A stretch of 64,000 nucleotides of DNA, taken from Carex sylvatica (taxonomy: Eukaryota > Streptophyta > Magnoliopsida > Poales > Cyperaceae). The stretch spans positions 62,001 to 126,000 of the forward strand of contig CAXKVR010000107.1 of NCBI GenBank assembly GCA_964058845.1, given 5' to 3'. The stretch's first letter is position 1, and each line of letters opens with the position of its first letter. A program made the translations under genes and the position numbers. The notes below the pieces were generated by a model. That model saw only the letters and a program-made list of their open reading frames with translations, was not told the origin of the DNA and made no database searches. Of the stretch, positions 25,495 through 38,335 are shown piece by piece.

Positions 25495-25990
25495 TACCAA
25501 GAACACCCAAATCAGAATTGTAGTCTGCCCTGTACAAGTTTTACAAAAAAAGGTCGTCAGCAAATAAAAACTGGTACTGGGCTGAAACTCTCCTCTTATA
25601 AAATTTAATAGAAAGCATAGCTCAAAAATACAGAAAAAATATGAAATAAATCAAGGGTATAGGTTACATCCTCATGAGAAAGAACAAGAAATTTGGACTT
25701 ATGGGCTGTCCTGTGCAAAAATCACAAGACATGCAAGTTAAAAGACCAAAAACTAGTACTGTACCAGGCTGGTACACAAACTGCCTCTCACAAAATCAAA
25801 CATCTGACATAACTAGATGTCTCAGAAAAATTTGAAATTTTCTAGGATCAAAGCTTACACTCTCCTGAGAATTTAGACATTAAGAACACAAATTTAGGCC
25901 TTGTAAATTGGCCTGTGCAAAATTCACAAAATAGGCTATCAGAATACCAAAACTGCTATTTCTGAATATCAAGATTACCCGAAATTGCTC
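25495..25990. repeat. Degenerate tandem repeat of about 180 bp inside the CACTA element
   Basis: Three imperfect units start with GAACAC or GAACAAG followed by an AAATTT / AAATC block. They share a CCTGTGCAAAA(A)TCACAA segment, then an ACCAAAAACT-like segment. Units begin near 25500, 25680 and 25885. Function unknown; it would lie in introns or upstream of the captured SEC1 exons. Confidence 0.55.
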
Positions 25991-26133
25991 CAATTAGCCA
26001 TTGACGAGAGTCGATCGGAACCAAAACAGTAACGATCTGATGCGAGAGAGAGATGGTGCTGATCTGATGCGAGAGAGCAAGAGAGAGATGGGGAGGGATG
26101 GTGCGGAGAGGGTTTAGGGCTGGGCGAAAAGGA

Positions 26134-26220
26134 TCGGGTCTGGCAGCTAGAAGGTCTGAAGAGAGCGAGAGAGATGGGTCGGGTCTGGCAGCTAGAAGGT
26201 CTGAAGAGAGCGAGAGAGAC
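26134..26220. repeat. Two tandem copies of a 45-bp GC-rich unit
   Basis: TCGGGTCTGGCAGCTAGAAG begins at 26134 and again at 26179, period 45, within a GA-rich block (26038-26225). That block looks like a plant 5' untranslated leader when read on the minus strand. It differs in base composition from the rest of the element, so it may be a second captured host segment. Confidence 0.6.
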
Positions 26221-26344
26221 GGAGAGCGTTTATAAGAGAAAAATGAAATTTAGAAGGGAAAATGAAGTTCTTCGCGGTTAAAATTGAAAGATATAAATTC
26301 GGGACCGAAAATTTTAGCGGCAAAAAAAAAAATCACCGAGAATT

Positions 26345-26455
26345 TTTCCAAAATAGTCAGTGTTGGTGTTCAACACTGACTGTTTTTCGAAAAACAGTCA
26401 GTCTTGAACACTAACACTGACTATTTTTTTAAAAACCGTCGGTGATTTTTTTTGA
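26345..26455. repeat. Internal block of CACTA subterminal motifs
   Basis: Palindromic copies of GTCAGTGTTGG and CACTGACTGTTTTT lie in the middle of the element, not near either end. This suggests an older element end left by a nested insertion or internal duplication. Confidence 0.65.
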
Positions 26456-27229
26456 CAGAGGATTAAAAATTTTGCAAGGAAGAGAAATAAAAAAGTTTGC
26501 AAAATAATTTGTATATATAGAATTCTATTATATATATTGAATTTTATTTAAGAGATATATTTTTTGCAAAAGTTTATGGGATAAGTGAAATTTTTGACAA
26601 ATTAGTTTGGACATTCAATATTAGCTTATTTATGTTGAATTTGTACATATGTAAATCTAATTTATACAACAAATAATATGGAAAAAAATATAAAAAAAAT
26701 ATTTTCAAACTTTTTACAGCTTTCATGGACAAATCATACTTATAATTGTTGATTTTATAGAATTTAATTATTATTTGCTCTTTCAATATGTGTAAATATT
26801 TGTGGACCGTTCATTTTCACACAAGCAATCGACGGTCAATTTTCAATGAAATAATTTCAAAGTTATTTTTAAATGATCAATGAAAAATATTAAACATAAC
26901 CAAAATAAAATTTCTGAAGTTCGATCATGTCTAAGCTTCAATCCAACGTCTCTTATGTAAAATTGATCCGACGTCTCTTATGTAAAATTGAGAAATTTGG
27001 TTACCTCAGGGGAAACAAATTTGTTGGGAGGTGTCTCTATGCAAATGTGAGATTTTTTATATATCTTATCGGATTAGAATTTTGTTCATTCTGAAATATA
27101 AAATAATTTTTTAATATAATTTCAATAGAAAATTTCTATTTTATTTTTAAAAATATCATGATTCGTAAAAATATCATAACTTGCAAACATCCCTCTAAAT
27201 TTAATTGCTACTTTCTCATTTTTGGTTAC

Positions 27230-27460
27230 CTACACCAACTATTTTTTTTAAAAACAGTCAGTGTTGGTTGCCAACACCGACTATTTTTTTCAAAAACGGT
27301 CGGTGTTGGTTGTCTACACCGACTGTTTTTTCAAAAACGGTCGGTGTTGGTTGCCTACACCAACTGTTTTTGAAAAACAGCCGGTGATGGTTTCCTACAA
27401 CGACTGTTTTTTTTTAAATAGTCAGTGCTGATACCAACACCGACTGTTTTTTTTAAAACT
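27230..27460. repeat. Tandem array of about 38-bp CACTA subterminal units
   Basis: Five to six head-to-tail copies of a unit containing ACACCGACTGTTTTT, then CAAAAACGGTCGGTGTTGGT. Each unit is itself a near-palindrome. The regular open frames across it are a by-product of the repeat. Confidence 0.75.
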
Positions 27461-28244
27461 TGTCTCATGCTATATTTTTTGTATGAATCAATTTTATCAT
27501 CCTAATTAAACTTTAGTTGCTTTGTGTTGAGATGCATGTTCATTGAGTGATACATTATTAATTAAGATATAAATAGTTGGTATATATTTCAGCAACTATA
27601 ATTGTAAATTAAGTGTGTTCACACACAGTATGATGTATAATGCAATTGATATTTCAGTCACAAAAATAATTTAAGCCAACATCTCAAAAAGCAGACATTT
27701 GGTATATTGTTGATATTTGGCAATCAAGGAATTGACTTTTAAGTATGAACAATATTTTGCAATGACCATTGCATTTGTTTACATTTACTCAAGGATAGTT
27801 TTTGCTTACATCTAACAGTTATGATATAATTCACACAAAAATGACAAGTCAATCGTTTAAAAATATTATTCGATGAAAAGTTAATTTTTTTTATTAATTG
27901 AGCTAAATTTGGTACGTATCATATTTATTCAATAAAAATGGACAAATTAAACTTTTTAATTGGAGCAATAATTTTTAAGATACCAATGAATTTTCATTCC
28001 CCACAAACATTTTTTTATTGACTCACCAAAATTATCACAAGCTAAAGAATGTTTATATCTAATTGCTAGCTAGAATTTTTTTTTTATAGAAAAAAATAGA
28101 GTATGGTCTTCAAAACTCTATTATTTATTAAGATTTCACATCTAATATTTAAATTGATGACCTTTCACACTAAATTAAACGATGAATCTCATATATACTT
28201 TAAACTAAACTAATTGGTTTTAAACTGAATTCTTACACTAAATT

Positions 28245-28485
28245 ATTAACACTGACGGTTTTTCAAAAAACAGTCAGTGTTGAACACCAACACTGACTGT
28301 TTTTAGGACGTCAGTGTTGAGTACCAACACTGATGCTTTAAAACAGTCAGTGTTAGTGTTTAACACTGACTGTTTTTAAAGTGTCAGTGTTGAACTATAA
28401 CGCTGACTGTTATTTAATAAAAAAGTCAGTGTAGTATGAGCAACACTGATGGTTTGCTTAAAACAGTCAGTGGTCAAGGATCGGT
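28245..28485. repeat. Right subterminal repeat array of the CACTA element
   Basis: About ten alternating copies of AACACTGACTGTTTTT and AAACAGTCAGTGTTG-type units directly inside the right terminal inverted repeat, mirroring the left array. Confidence 0.82.
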
Positions 28486-29547
28486 GAAGGGATTTTTTGT
28501 ACTAGTGAGTCCTACATTATAGAAAATTTTCATCCTTTCGAAGAAATTATTATCCATTCAATTTCTTGTATGTTTTTCCAGAATATAATTAACCCGTATA
28601 GAGCTGTACTAAGAAAATTTCTTGTAATTTCTCATAATCAGGGTGAAAACGGAGCGCATAGTGATAAAATCATATCCATATTCTTTTTATTTTATTTTCT
28701 AGATACGGATACGGATATTAAACAGATACAGATATGGATCCAGATCATACCGGATATTTATTAACATAATAAAAAAATTAAAAAATATTAAAATTCATAA
28801 TATTTATCTAATTATAATGATGAATAACATAAAATTTCTGAAACTCAATTGTCCGCTTTAGAAAGTATAGCTAGTCCTAGAAGGCTAGAACAATCTTTTC
28901 TCTGAAGTCACTACTCTGTATTAAATATTAATGCGTAATATTAAAGCGCATTATATACATGTTCTGAATAAAAATACTTTGAGGGGCATTCGTGAAAAAT
29001 ACTAAATTTGATACTTTTTTTTATGGTTTACCTCGGAAAAGTTCACCAGAGAAGAGAGAGCACGATGGATCGATGTGATTTCTGAAATTCTAGGTTCTAG
29101 TGACTAGGTTGAACTGACCATTCCTACGTAAAATTTGAGCGGTAGATAAAATCACATGCTATACGTGTCGGCTTTTGGTTCCTTCTCTTTGTATTTGTCA
29201 CAGAATTCACGCTCCATATTCCCTTTCTTTTTCATTTTCACTTCAGGAACCAAAAATTTAACCCATTTGTTTTCATTCGCAGGATCTTCTATAAACACAA
29301 GTAACTGAACTAAACTTATGTCGAGTCATACAACAACTGGATGAATCATAAATATATTTTTTTTGAAAATTTTGGTAGTGACTATAAATATTAGAGCATT
29401 ATATATAGTAGCAACTAATATTCGTTTTCAGAATCTTGCAAACCAAATCAACCAGTTATTGGCAAATTTTACTATATTATATGTATTATGTAAGAATTGT
29501 TAATTACCAAAGTTTCTATTATATAGTATCAACTAATATATTAGGAT

Positions 29548-29912
29548 GGATGCTATGGATTCATATTTCTATTTTTAAAATTCAAACAATTCATCTAAAC
29601 CGTTAAATATTATGATCTTCATATGAAAATATAGTCAGAGACTAAATCTTATATTTTATAGGAAGAACATTTTTTTACAATCTTATTAAATAGGTAGAAA
29701 ATCACTAGTTTGGAATATATGGTTCAGAATTTTAAAATAAGCGATTTTCAACCTATAAAAAATGCTTATAAAATTCTACAAAATTTAAAATTAGGTCTCA
29801 AAGTACAATTTTTTTTGTGTGTGCTCCAAGTACAATATCATATCATCAGGATCATGTTTAATAGTTTGAATTTATTGTTTGAACTTTAAAAACATAAATA
29901 TGAATCTATAGT
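29548..29912. repeat. Foldback MITE
   Basis: Left arm CTATGGATTCATATTTCTAT pairs with the complement of right-end CTATAGATTCATATTTATG. Inner arms share TTCAAACAAT and AGACTAAATCTTATATTTTA with their complements. It resembles the hairpin family at 942 and 56482, more diverged. Confidence 0.65.
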
Positions 29913-32900
29913 ACAAACTACTTCGTAATATACATATATTACCATTGCCTCACTCGTATGTAATAGCCAGATTTTTTATTTATTTTTAAAGTGTTACTGT
30001 ACTTCTTTATATATCCTTTTCTTAACCAATTACTCAGTTATGCTTGAATCTTTCATCAAGATTTTAAGTTTTTGTTTGTGTGGAAGTTATATATATAAGT
30101 GCTGTAAAACTGTACAAAATCTTCTTCACATGTGAGCTATTGTTTCGATATTTATGGGGCAACAGATCTAAATGCCATTCGTTTCACAGCCCAAACCAGA
30201 ACAAACAAGAACAGATTTTTTTTTTTTCAAAAAAAAAAAAAAAACTAATTTAGCAAACTGACATTCTCTTAGCTTAATTAGTAAGGCGAATTAAACTTGG
30301 GTTTTGGAACTAAGATCTTACATTCCTTGTACGAAGGAAATATTTCCTTTCCTTTCTCTTGCTATTTATTTTGCAGTTTTAGCATAGTTTCTACATTGGC
30401 ATTGACTCACTGCGGTGTGCCCAGACTTTGTATGGTAACTGGTAAGGTAAGGTAAGGTCGGTTTATACATAATCAGAGAAAGGAACAAATAATTCAAAAA
30501 AGTTGGAGAGGATAGCTAATTAAAGGAAGTGCTTGTTGTAGTGGGTGGGGTGACCTCTTTCTCAAAGAACACACTCATTAATGCAATAGTGATGGCTGAG
30601 AACAAAGGATCCTGCTCTACTTGTTTAATCATTTACAATTAATTACAATTGCCTCCTTTTTTTAATATTAATTCATTCATTTTATATATATACATTCAGA
30701 AACCAAAAAATGTTATTTGTAACCAAGAAAAAAGAGAATCATATCACCTAAAGTGACTTAATTTTTTAGTTTAGATTCAAACCGTCAGATCTGTTTTGAC
30801 ACGAATATTATAGGGTCATGTGCAATTCCACTTGAGACAGAATTGGTCTAAATTCTGATCAGACAGTCCAGATCAAGCTCAAAATTTGAGTTAATTACTT
30901 CATAGGATCCGGACTTGAAAAAGGAACATATCACCATTTATATCTTCTTGACTAGCTAGGCATATATAGCTATTTGTTTTTGTCTAAATAATTAACTTGT
31001 ATATACATATATATATATATGTACACACACACACACACACAAATTATGCAATAAACTGAGGATTCAGGGACTTTTCCTTTCAATGTTGATGTGCATTTGA
31101 AAACGGATAATTTTATTTTCAATTTCAATATCCGCCAAGAATGGTTTAAAATTTTAAATCCATCAGTTTGAATGTGGTACGTACTTCAAATTATGCGTAT
31201 TATTCACACCAAAAGTGATAAAGTTTTATTTTCTTTCTTTCTGTATTTGTGTTTTTCTTTTACAAAATTTTATAATTTTAATGCCACTTTCTTTGCCAAT
31301 CACCAACGGTCATTACAAACTAAAATTACAACACTTTCAAGAAATCACAATAAGTTTGGCAAATTTAATACAAATGAATTTATACAGCTTAGTTATATTC
31401 TTTGCGTAACATACAAAAGTAGGTTCATAAAAACAATCTTAATTATACCGCTAGAAAAAATAGATATCGCAGATATTTTATTTGTTTATAATTGCGTCAA
31501 TTTCTTCATGTAAAATGTAAAAATGAACCAATCATACTAATTGTTTTGAAATCTCTTTTTAATTATCAAAACAAAACAAAATAAAATAAACTGCAGAGTG
31601 GTAACGCGTGCTGATCTTATTATAACTCTATGTTAACGCTTGCTAATCTTTTTTTTTTATTCTTGTAATTTGGTAGCTGCTGCCAATGTTTCAAAAAAAA
31701 AAAAAAATTGTGATATTTTTCTTTTTCGTATCGATAAGATTGATCTCGATCTCAACTTTATTTCAATAAAGTTCTTAATTGTGTCCATTGAACTATTAGA
31801 GAAGAAACAAGCAGTGCAAGGGACATCAATGCTAATTGCATGTCTTTTCTTTCAATGGAATCCAACTCACAAGGAGCTCATAATGTCATTTTCCAAAGTT
31901 GCCCTCATGCTCATCACATGAACCCTACTTCTATGTACTTTTCATTGAACCAAGGACCCCACTGCAATCGTTTTCTAGGGTTAGTTGCAGCAAATGTTCT
32001 TTCAACAATTGCTTAATTGACTCGATCGAGTAGTCTGGTACGAGGTATATGCATGAACCCACCTAGAATCATATTTTAAGTTTTCTTCTCTTTTGTAAAT
32101 GGGTTCATAATTTGTTATTATTTGACGACAGTAAATTAAAAACCAAGGCTAGCTAGCTACATGATACATCTATGATGTTTAGATAGATTATTGCACACAC
32201 ACATATATATATATATATCTATCTGCTTTGCATATATCTAGAGCGGGTCACGGCGCATGTGAGGTGGAGATACTTATGAGATGGTGGTAGTTAGATATCT
32301 CTTTCAACTAGATAGGATTCGTAACATTCTGTCAATGGCACAGCTAACATGTAGACACTCTGAGTTGCTAATTTTTAGGGGCTGAGTCTTTAGACCTGCG
32401 CATAGCCTGTTCCAGTTCAATGCAAACATGTTGTAGTTAATTGCTTGGCTATGTCTCAGTTTGGAACTCCAAGCAATAGAGCAGTCAGTACATTGTATTT
32501 TGTTCTCTAGTCAATATTCTGAGGTAATAAACAGGTTTTGCTATTACTTGTCTCATGTCCCATAATGCATGCTTTATTTTATCAAGAAATTCACAGGTAG
32601 ATTTTTAAAGGTATATATATACAAGTAGAAATCTCATATTCTTATTTATGGAATTTAGTTACGTAAAAATTAATACACAATCTCAGATTTATGCTTAATT
32701 TTGTTAAAGATATATGTATATTTGAAAATATTGGGGTTGCTAAATTTCAGCAAAAAATAAGAAGAAGAAAAAAAATACAATCTCCCAAGTCCTAAGATGG
32801 TGCACAGAAGAAAATTTACTTCCGAATTCCATCATAGCATGTAATTAGAAACACAATTCGGTTCACATCCAATATCTCATAATTTAGAATAGTAAGATTT

Positions 32901-35900
32901 GAACCCGAAATATAACTACACATCGATCTTTCTTTGGCGATACATCTTACATGTATGATTGTGTATTATATTCCATTCACAAAATTCACTTATTTTTGAC
33001 ACTAGTTGTTCACGTCCAAGTTCGAGATAGCGACCACATAAACAGCGTAAAAAATTCCTAATCAAATCATAAAATGCATGGGCGCGGGGTCGGGGAAGTG
33101 GAACTACTGTTATGTTGTAAAGATCAAGTTGCACTTGATGATGGAGATATATAATGAAAGCACCAACGGCGATGTCAACTCGTTGTCTACATTTCCTGGG
33201 ACTTTTATTTTCAACGAAAGGGATCACATTTTGTCATGGATCGCAACTGCAGAGTACATAATTGATTGATGTGGTTTATCAATCGAATTGTTAGTAGGTA
33301 ATAAAGCCACTAACCTTAAAAAAAAAAAGTTTGATCTTGCACAGTTGAAATTTCACATCTCTTTGAAAAAAAAAAAAAGGGTTTTTGTTAGAGCTAAAGT
33401 CGGTTTCAATTGAAGTAACCATTACTTTTTTTTAGGTAATGCTGGATTTAGCTGGAGTTGTAATTGTATTGAATATTATTAGTTGATGAGGGCTAATTAA
33501 TGTATTTCTTTTATTAAGCCTTAATTTCACAAATTTAGTAAAACCAAATTTGAAACATATATAAAATGTAAAATAAAAATTCTACATAAATTTCTATGAT
33601 GCTTAAGAGATTTTGAAGATATGGCGTGCATGTAGAAATCATATCACAATCTGTACTTCCCTGCAGATATTTAATCATTTTTAGCATCAAATTCTTCCTT
33701 GACAGATTTTAGAAAATTCTTCCTAAAAATTATATTGATGGCAACAATCGGCATGACATGTTATTAAGAAATTCAATAGACAAGAATGGGATGGTAACAC
33801 ACTTTGCAGCCCCTGTGAAGCTTTTCAAAAAAAGAAAAAAAATCAATGGATGGTTCAAACCAAATTAAGTGTCAATTTATAGGTGTACAATTTGATAAAA
33901 CTATTTAGTCAGATTTTAATTGGATATGAAGCGTTTATTCTGAAATCAAGTAATTGGAATATCATATATTTGAACGATCAATGAATGTATCACGTACGGT
34001 ATCCATACTATACTGTAATTAATTGAGGGCGTTGCAATTCCTCTCGCTTTGAATTTGGGTGAGGATGACGTGCCACCAAATAACCTAGTTGCTACTATAA
34101 ACACATTACAGGCAAAAAGATTCTCAGTTATTGAAATAAAATAACTATAGACTTTAACCCTTTACCTTTTTATTTTGTGTTTTGGGATATAATCGATGAC
34201 AACTATAGAGCTAGATTTCAGAATGGCCATTATGAGATTTCCCGTCACAACTTAATTTATGCACTTTATTCTTATGAAAAACTGTATATGATGTAGGGGC
34301 CAGCCATATCTTTGGACACAATATATATATATCCGGTCAATATTTGGTTCAATTGAACAAGGAATAAAATAAATTAAGGATACCATCATGGAATCGGTTT
34401 ATATTAGAGATCCAAATTGCCACGGCGTCCATTTTTTTTTTTTTTTTTTTTGTCTTTTTGTTCTTACTCTTTTCTGGTGTTTCTTTTTCTTTTTCAAATG
34501 TCCAACCAAGAGTGTATACTTATTACTCTACTAATTAAGTATATTTCGATTACACTATATTTGATCAAAAATGACCTTAATGTTGTCGCAGCCCAGTTGG
34601 GATCGTGCATATATGATAATTAAACAACTTTTGACGGTACGTATGTCAACCTCTACATTAATTTATAAATACAAATAAAAACAAAATAGAGTAAGAATTG
34701 TGGCAAAGTCACTGTTCTTCGTAGCTTCGAAATACGGAAGAGACCATATTTTTTGGATATTAAATAGTTGGATGTGGCTAGATTTATAGCTTTTACTCAA
34801 AAAATAGAGTAAGTGTTGAAATATAAAATAGGATTCAAATTATGAATATAAATAGAAACACTTGTAATCAGAAATATAAAATTTCAGATATAATTTGTTT
34901 TCTTAATCTCTTCTCTCTTTATCTTACAAAAATAACAGTAAGATGCTTAATAATAGTTAAATATGTATTTCTCTATAAATTATTTAATATATAAATTATA
35001 CAACATTTCAAATAGACCGAACTAATTTAACCAATATAATATTAAATTACTAATACATATTTAATCGATGATAGCAATTGAATCTCGATTTTCCGTAAAA
35101 AAAACAATTAATTTTTCCTTTTTCTTATGTCGGTTTGTGGGTTAATTTCACACTGGTATATATATTGAACCTAAACAAAACTTGGCTAACAAATTTTGTG
35201 ATATAAACAAAACTTTGCTAGAAAGGGTAACTTCAATATTTAATGTCAAATATTACATTTAAATAAACTTTAGCATTACAAGTTTCTTCATTATTATTTC
35301 CAGCAATTAAGATATTATACGCATGCACCAAAATATGATTGAATCCTACATGTATTTGGTAAACATGGAAGAATATGTTGTGCTTTTGACAAAACTATAT
35401 ATGATTTAAAAGAGAACGACTTAGCTTGATATTTCAAGTGCGAGGAGATTGTTTTAATTCATATATTGATTTACTTTAATATGTAAACTGTAAATTTGTT
35501 ATTCTCATTCTAATGTCCTTAGTGACAGAGTTGATCAGATTTTTAAACTATAGAGATCAAATACATATAACATCAATCATGTAAAAAATTTCTATGAGAA
35601 GAAAGTCAATTTATAGTTACTAGACATTTTACTTTAAATTATATAAAAAATCATATATAAATATAAAAAATAAATGAAGATCAATTCGTCATACCTCTGC
35701 TACTGGATGTTTTGGAGGTAAACTCATATATATACTTTTTCATCAAATTATCTTTAAAAAGGTACCTTTTAAGCCCATTCGAAATAAATTTATTTCAAAA
35801 AAATATTCTGACACAGTTCATCTTAACAACAAGTGCAAAGATTTCTAGATCTTTAATTATAATCAACACCGTAAATTTGGATGAATCCTTTCGTTAAAAG

Positions 35901-35946
35901 TCTGGTCTTACACATTTCTATGTAACGTCACTTGTGTATCTAATTG

Positions 35947-35977
<31 letters not shown>

Positions 35978-36072
35978 GCATTTACACCTCTATTAAGTTA
36001 TCTCCTATGGATAAGTACTTAACAATAGTACTAGGTAACGTCTTTGTTAATGGCTTCGAGTTCTTCTAACAA

Positions 36073-36073
<1 letters not shown>

Positions 36074-36113
<40 letters not shown>
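36074..36113. repeat. Compound (AT)n(GT)n microsatellite
   Basis: About eight AT units run straight into about a dozen GT units. Likely polymorphic. Confidence 0.8.
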
Positions 36114-36114
<1 letters not shown>

Positions 36115-36540
36115 AGTCAAAATTGGTACGGACGTTTCAGCACCTTTCAGACAAATAAATATGTAATCAAAATTGAATTTGACATCCGAAAAAAATGGAA
36201 CCGCATTATTGGTGCAGTATCAGAAACCCTTCTCCCCAAATAATTATATATTTAATTTCTTAAAAAAATCGTACCTAAGCTCACCCAGACAGAAATAAAT
36301 TTGCTGCGATTCGAATTGGAGCTACAGTACTCTGAAATATCTGTTTTTTCAAATTCCACTGTTCAACTTTTTCTGTGCACACATCTCAAAAAAATCGACT
36401 ATTAGATTTAGAAAAGCAGAGATTTCATACTGTAGCTTCAATACGTATCTCAGCATATTTGTTTCCCACCCAGACTGTCTTGTTGAGATATGTAGCATAA
36501 ATACACAAACAAATATTTGACGGTGTAAAAAGGAAGGAGA

Positions 36541-36698
36541 TCATCTGCTTCCCGGGATGCAGGAATTTTCTGCCCCCTCAGTCATTGGAATGTAGGACCG
36601 GTCACTGTTAAAGAGAGCCGGTCACATTTAATTTTTAAATTGAGAGTTCACCAACAGTGACTCTGGAGACAGAAATTTCCTACCCCGAAGGAGCAGAT
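36541..36698. repeat. Small foldback repeat
   Basis: Left end ATCTGCTTCCCGGGATGCAG with GAATTTTCTG is matched by the complement of the right end, ATCTGCTCCTTCGGGGTAGG with AAATTTCTG. The two inner motifs are CCGGTCACTGTTAAAGAG and CAACAGTGACTC. A short, GC-richer MITE-like unit with no proven target duplication. Confidence 0.5.
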
Positions 36699-37902
36699 AA
36701 TTCGGTTCGTATAAAAAACAAGCATTGAAGCACATTTAACTGTGTTCCCATTAAAGGAATCCGGTTCACTACGCTTGAAAGTGTCTCAGACTCTTTCTCA
36801 ACAAATAACATGAGGATTGGATTCCATACATTAATTATGTGCACGAGTGCTCTTCTTTGAAGCAAACAGACAAATAACATTCTTTTGTGAGTTAGATAAA
36901 AAAAAATTGGCATGCTGCAATTAGAAGCCTATACAGCCCACTAAGTGTAGGCAAGATTATTGTTCTTAATTTGTTTTTGAAATATTTTACTTTTTTTTAA
37001 AAAGTAATTATTGCATGTCATCAATTTTTATATCAGAGATAAGATTGATATTTTTTTTCTTCGATAAATAGATGAAATATAATCATTGGTTCGATCTCAC
37101 CAAATACATGCTAATTAATGAGGTATCAAATTTAGGGTTTATATTTTTCATCTTCCTTTTATTATTTGCAGTTCTTTGACCGGCCTCCATTTTCAGCAAT
37201 ATATATAGTTTCTTATTCATTCTATGTATCTGTTCAAATTCAGTTAAATATTCGAGATGTTTACATCTCAACAGATTGCCATTATATCACTGTATAATTA
37301 ACATTATTAGCGGTTTTAAAATTTGTACTGAACCCTTATTATTATTATTTTTAGCATTTTTATTCTGACAATAATTAGTGTATGAATACAAAATACTTAT
37401 AATTTTATTTTAATTAGATTTTATAATGTAATGCGATGCTTGATTTGACATAATAACTATTAGACGATAATGATTTATTTGTAAAATTTATATTATTATT
37501 GAAAAAATATTTAATTTGATATTGCAATGTGGCCTCGTATTTTTTTTTACTTTTTATTGAATTTCATTGTCAACAAAGTACAAAAAATAATTTCTATGAA
37601 CTGATGGCATGCCATCTACTATGACAAATTAATGGTCACCGCATAAATTTGTTATCCACTATATAAATCTTTGGATATGTCATATCATTTCTACTCTTTT
37701 CCGTCCTACTCAGCTTTCTCTTTCCAGTTTTTGATCCACTCTTGTATTATTTATTGAGTAGAGCTAGGGTTTTTGTAAGCTGACCAATTGGTTTGATGAG
37801 CTTAATCCCAAAGTTATTGAATGACTTCAAATGAATTGAAACCGATTTTGATAAATTTTCATTCAAAGTTTTAAATATTTTTAATTAATTAAATATATAG
37901 TC

Positions 37903-38037
37903 GAGAACTAGCCTTTGCTCTAGTGACATAGGCAATGTTCTCCATGTGAGAGATCGCAGGTTTGAAACTTGATCGAATAGAGGATCCTTTATGGATATTA
38001 AATAGTTGTGTGATGACTTGACCTCCAACCTTTACTT

Positions 38038-38062
<25 letters not shown>
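37903..38062 (+). mobile_element. tRNA-derived SINE
   Basis: An A-box-like CTCTAGTGACATAGG and a B-box-like CAGGTTTGAAACTTG lie at the spacing of an RNA polymerase III promoter. The body TTATGGATATTAAATAGTTG is followed by an AT-rich tail. A 10-bp direct repeat ATATATAGTC flanks it (37893-37902; 38063-38072), though the right copy merges with an AT microsatellite. A second copy is at 42053-42189. Confidence 0.68.
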
Positions 38063-38072
<10 letters not shown>

Positions 38073-38335
38073 AAATGGTAAAAAAATGCTTAAAATATGA
38101 GGAGAGTTCCAATGCCTCATGCCTTTCATATCTCATTATACCTCATATTTTATATATTCGTTTTCAAAGTCTAAATTGTCGATCCGAACCGTTCAACATG
38201 ATATTCAAACTAAAATATGGTTGGGGATGAAATTTTATCATTTTTGAAATTTTTTTTACTATTTTTTAAGATGGGTAGAAAATCATTATTTTTTGAACGG
38301 TCCAAAAACAGTGATTTTATACCTATCTTAAAAAA

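Larger units (their letters stand above)
22871..28507. mobile_element. CACTA (En/Spm) element, non-autonomous, carrying host gene fragments
   Basis: Left end CACTAGTACAAAAAATTCTT and the complement of the right end, CACTAGTACAAAAAATCCCT, form terminal inverted repeats beginning with CACTA. The flanking 3-bp duplication is AGT (22868-22870 and 28508-28510). Both ends carry subterminal arrays of a short motif (TGACTGTTTTT / GTCAGTGTTGG), the usual transposase-binding arrangement of this superfamily. Size 5637 bp. No transposase of the TNPD/TNPA type was found. The inside holds decayed exons resembling SEC1, tandem repeats, and two internal blocks of the subterminal motif. Confidence 0.93.
28511..37902. 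other. AT-rich intergenic DNA without a recognised gene
   Basis: About 9.4 kb holding hairpin repeats (29548-29912, 36541-36698), microsatellites (31022-31040 CA; 35949-35977 AT; 36074-36113 AT then GT) and a partial copy at about 34745-34805 of the SINE seen at 37903. The longest frames (31172-31513 plus, 32916-33227 minus) have no recognisable domain, and the minus one overlaps another frame on the opposite strand. A TATCCGTATCC-type block at about 28700-28760 resembles the hAT MITE at 2362-3132. Confidence 0.5.

Noticed and set aside
27158..27387. Overlapping plus-strand frames with repeated C-L-H-R-L-F-F units
   Set aside because: They are translations of the CACTA tandem array, not a protein.
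22888..28485. Regularly spaced short repeats considered as a CRISPR-like array
   Set aside because: Spacers are not unique, repeats occur in both orientations and the context is a plant CACTA element.
31640..31921. 93-codon plus-strand frame
   Set aside because: Lysine and poly-A driven, no domain, no conserved features; not called.
32916..33269. Overlapping frames on both strands (103 and 63 codons)
   Set aside because: Neither shows a family motif, and each is the shadow of the other; could be an old transposon remnant but unsupported.
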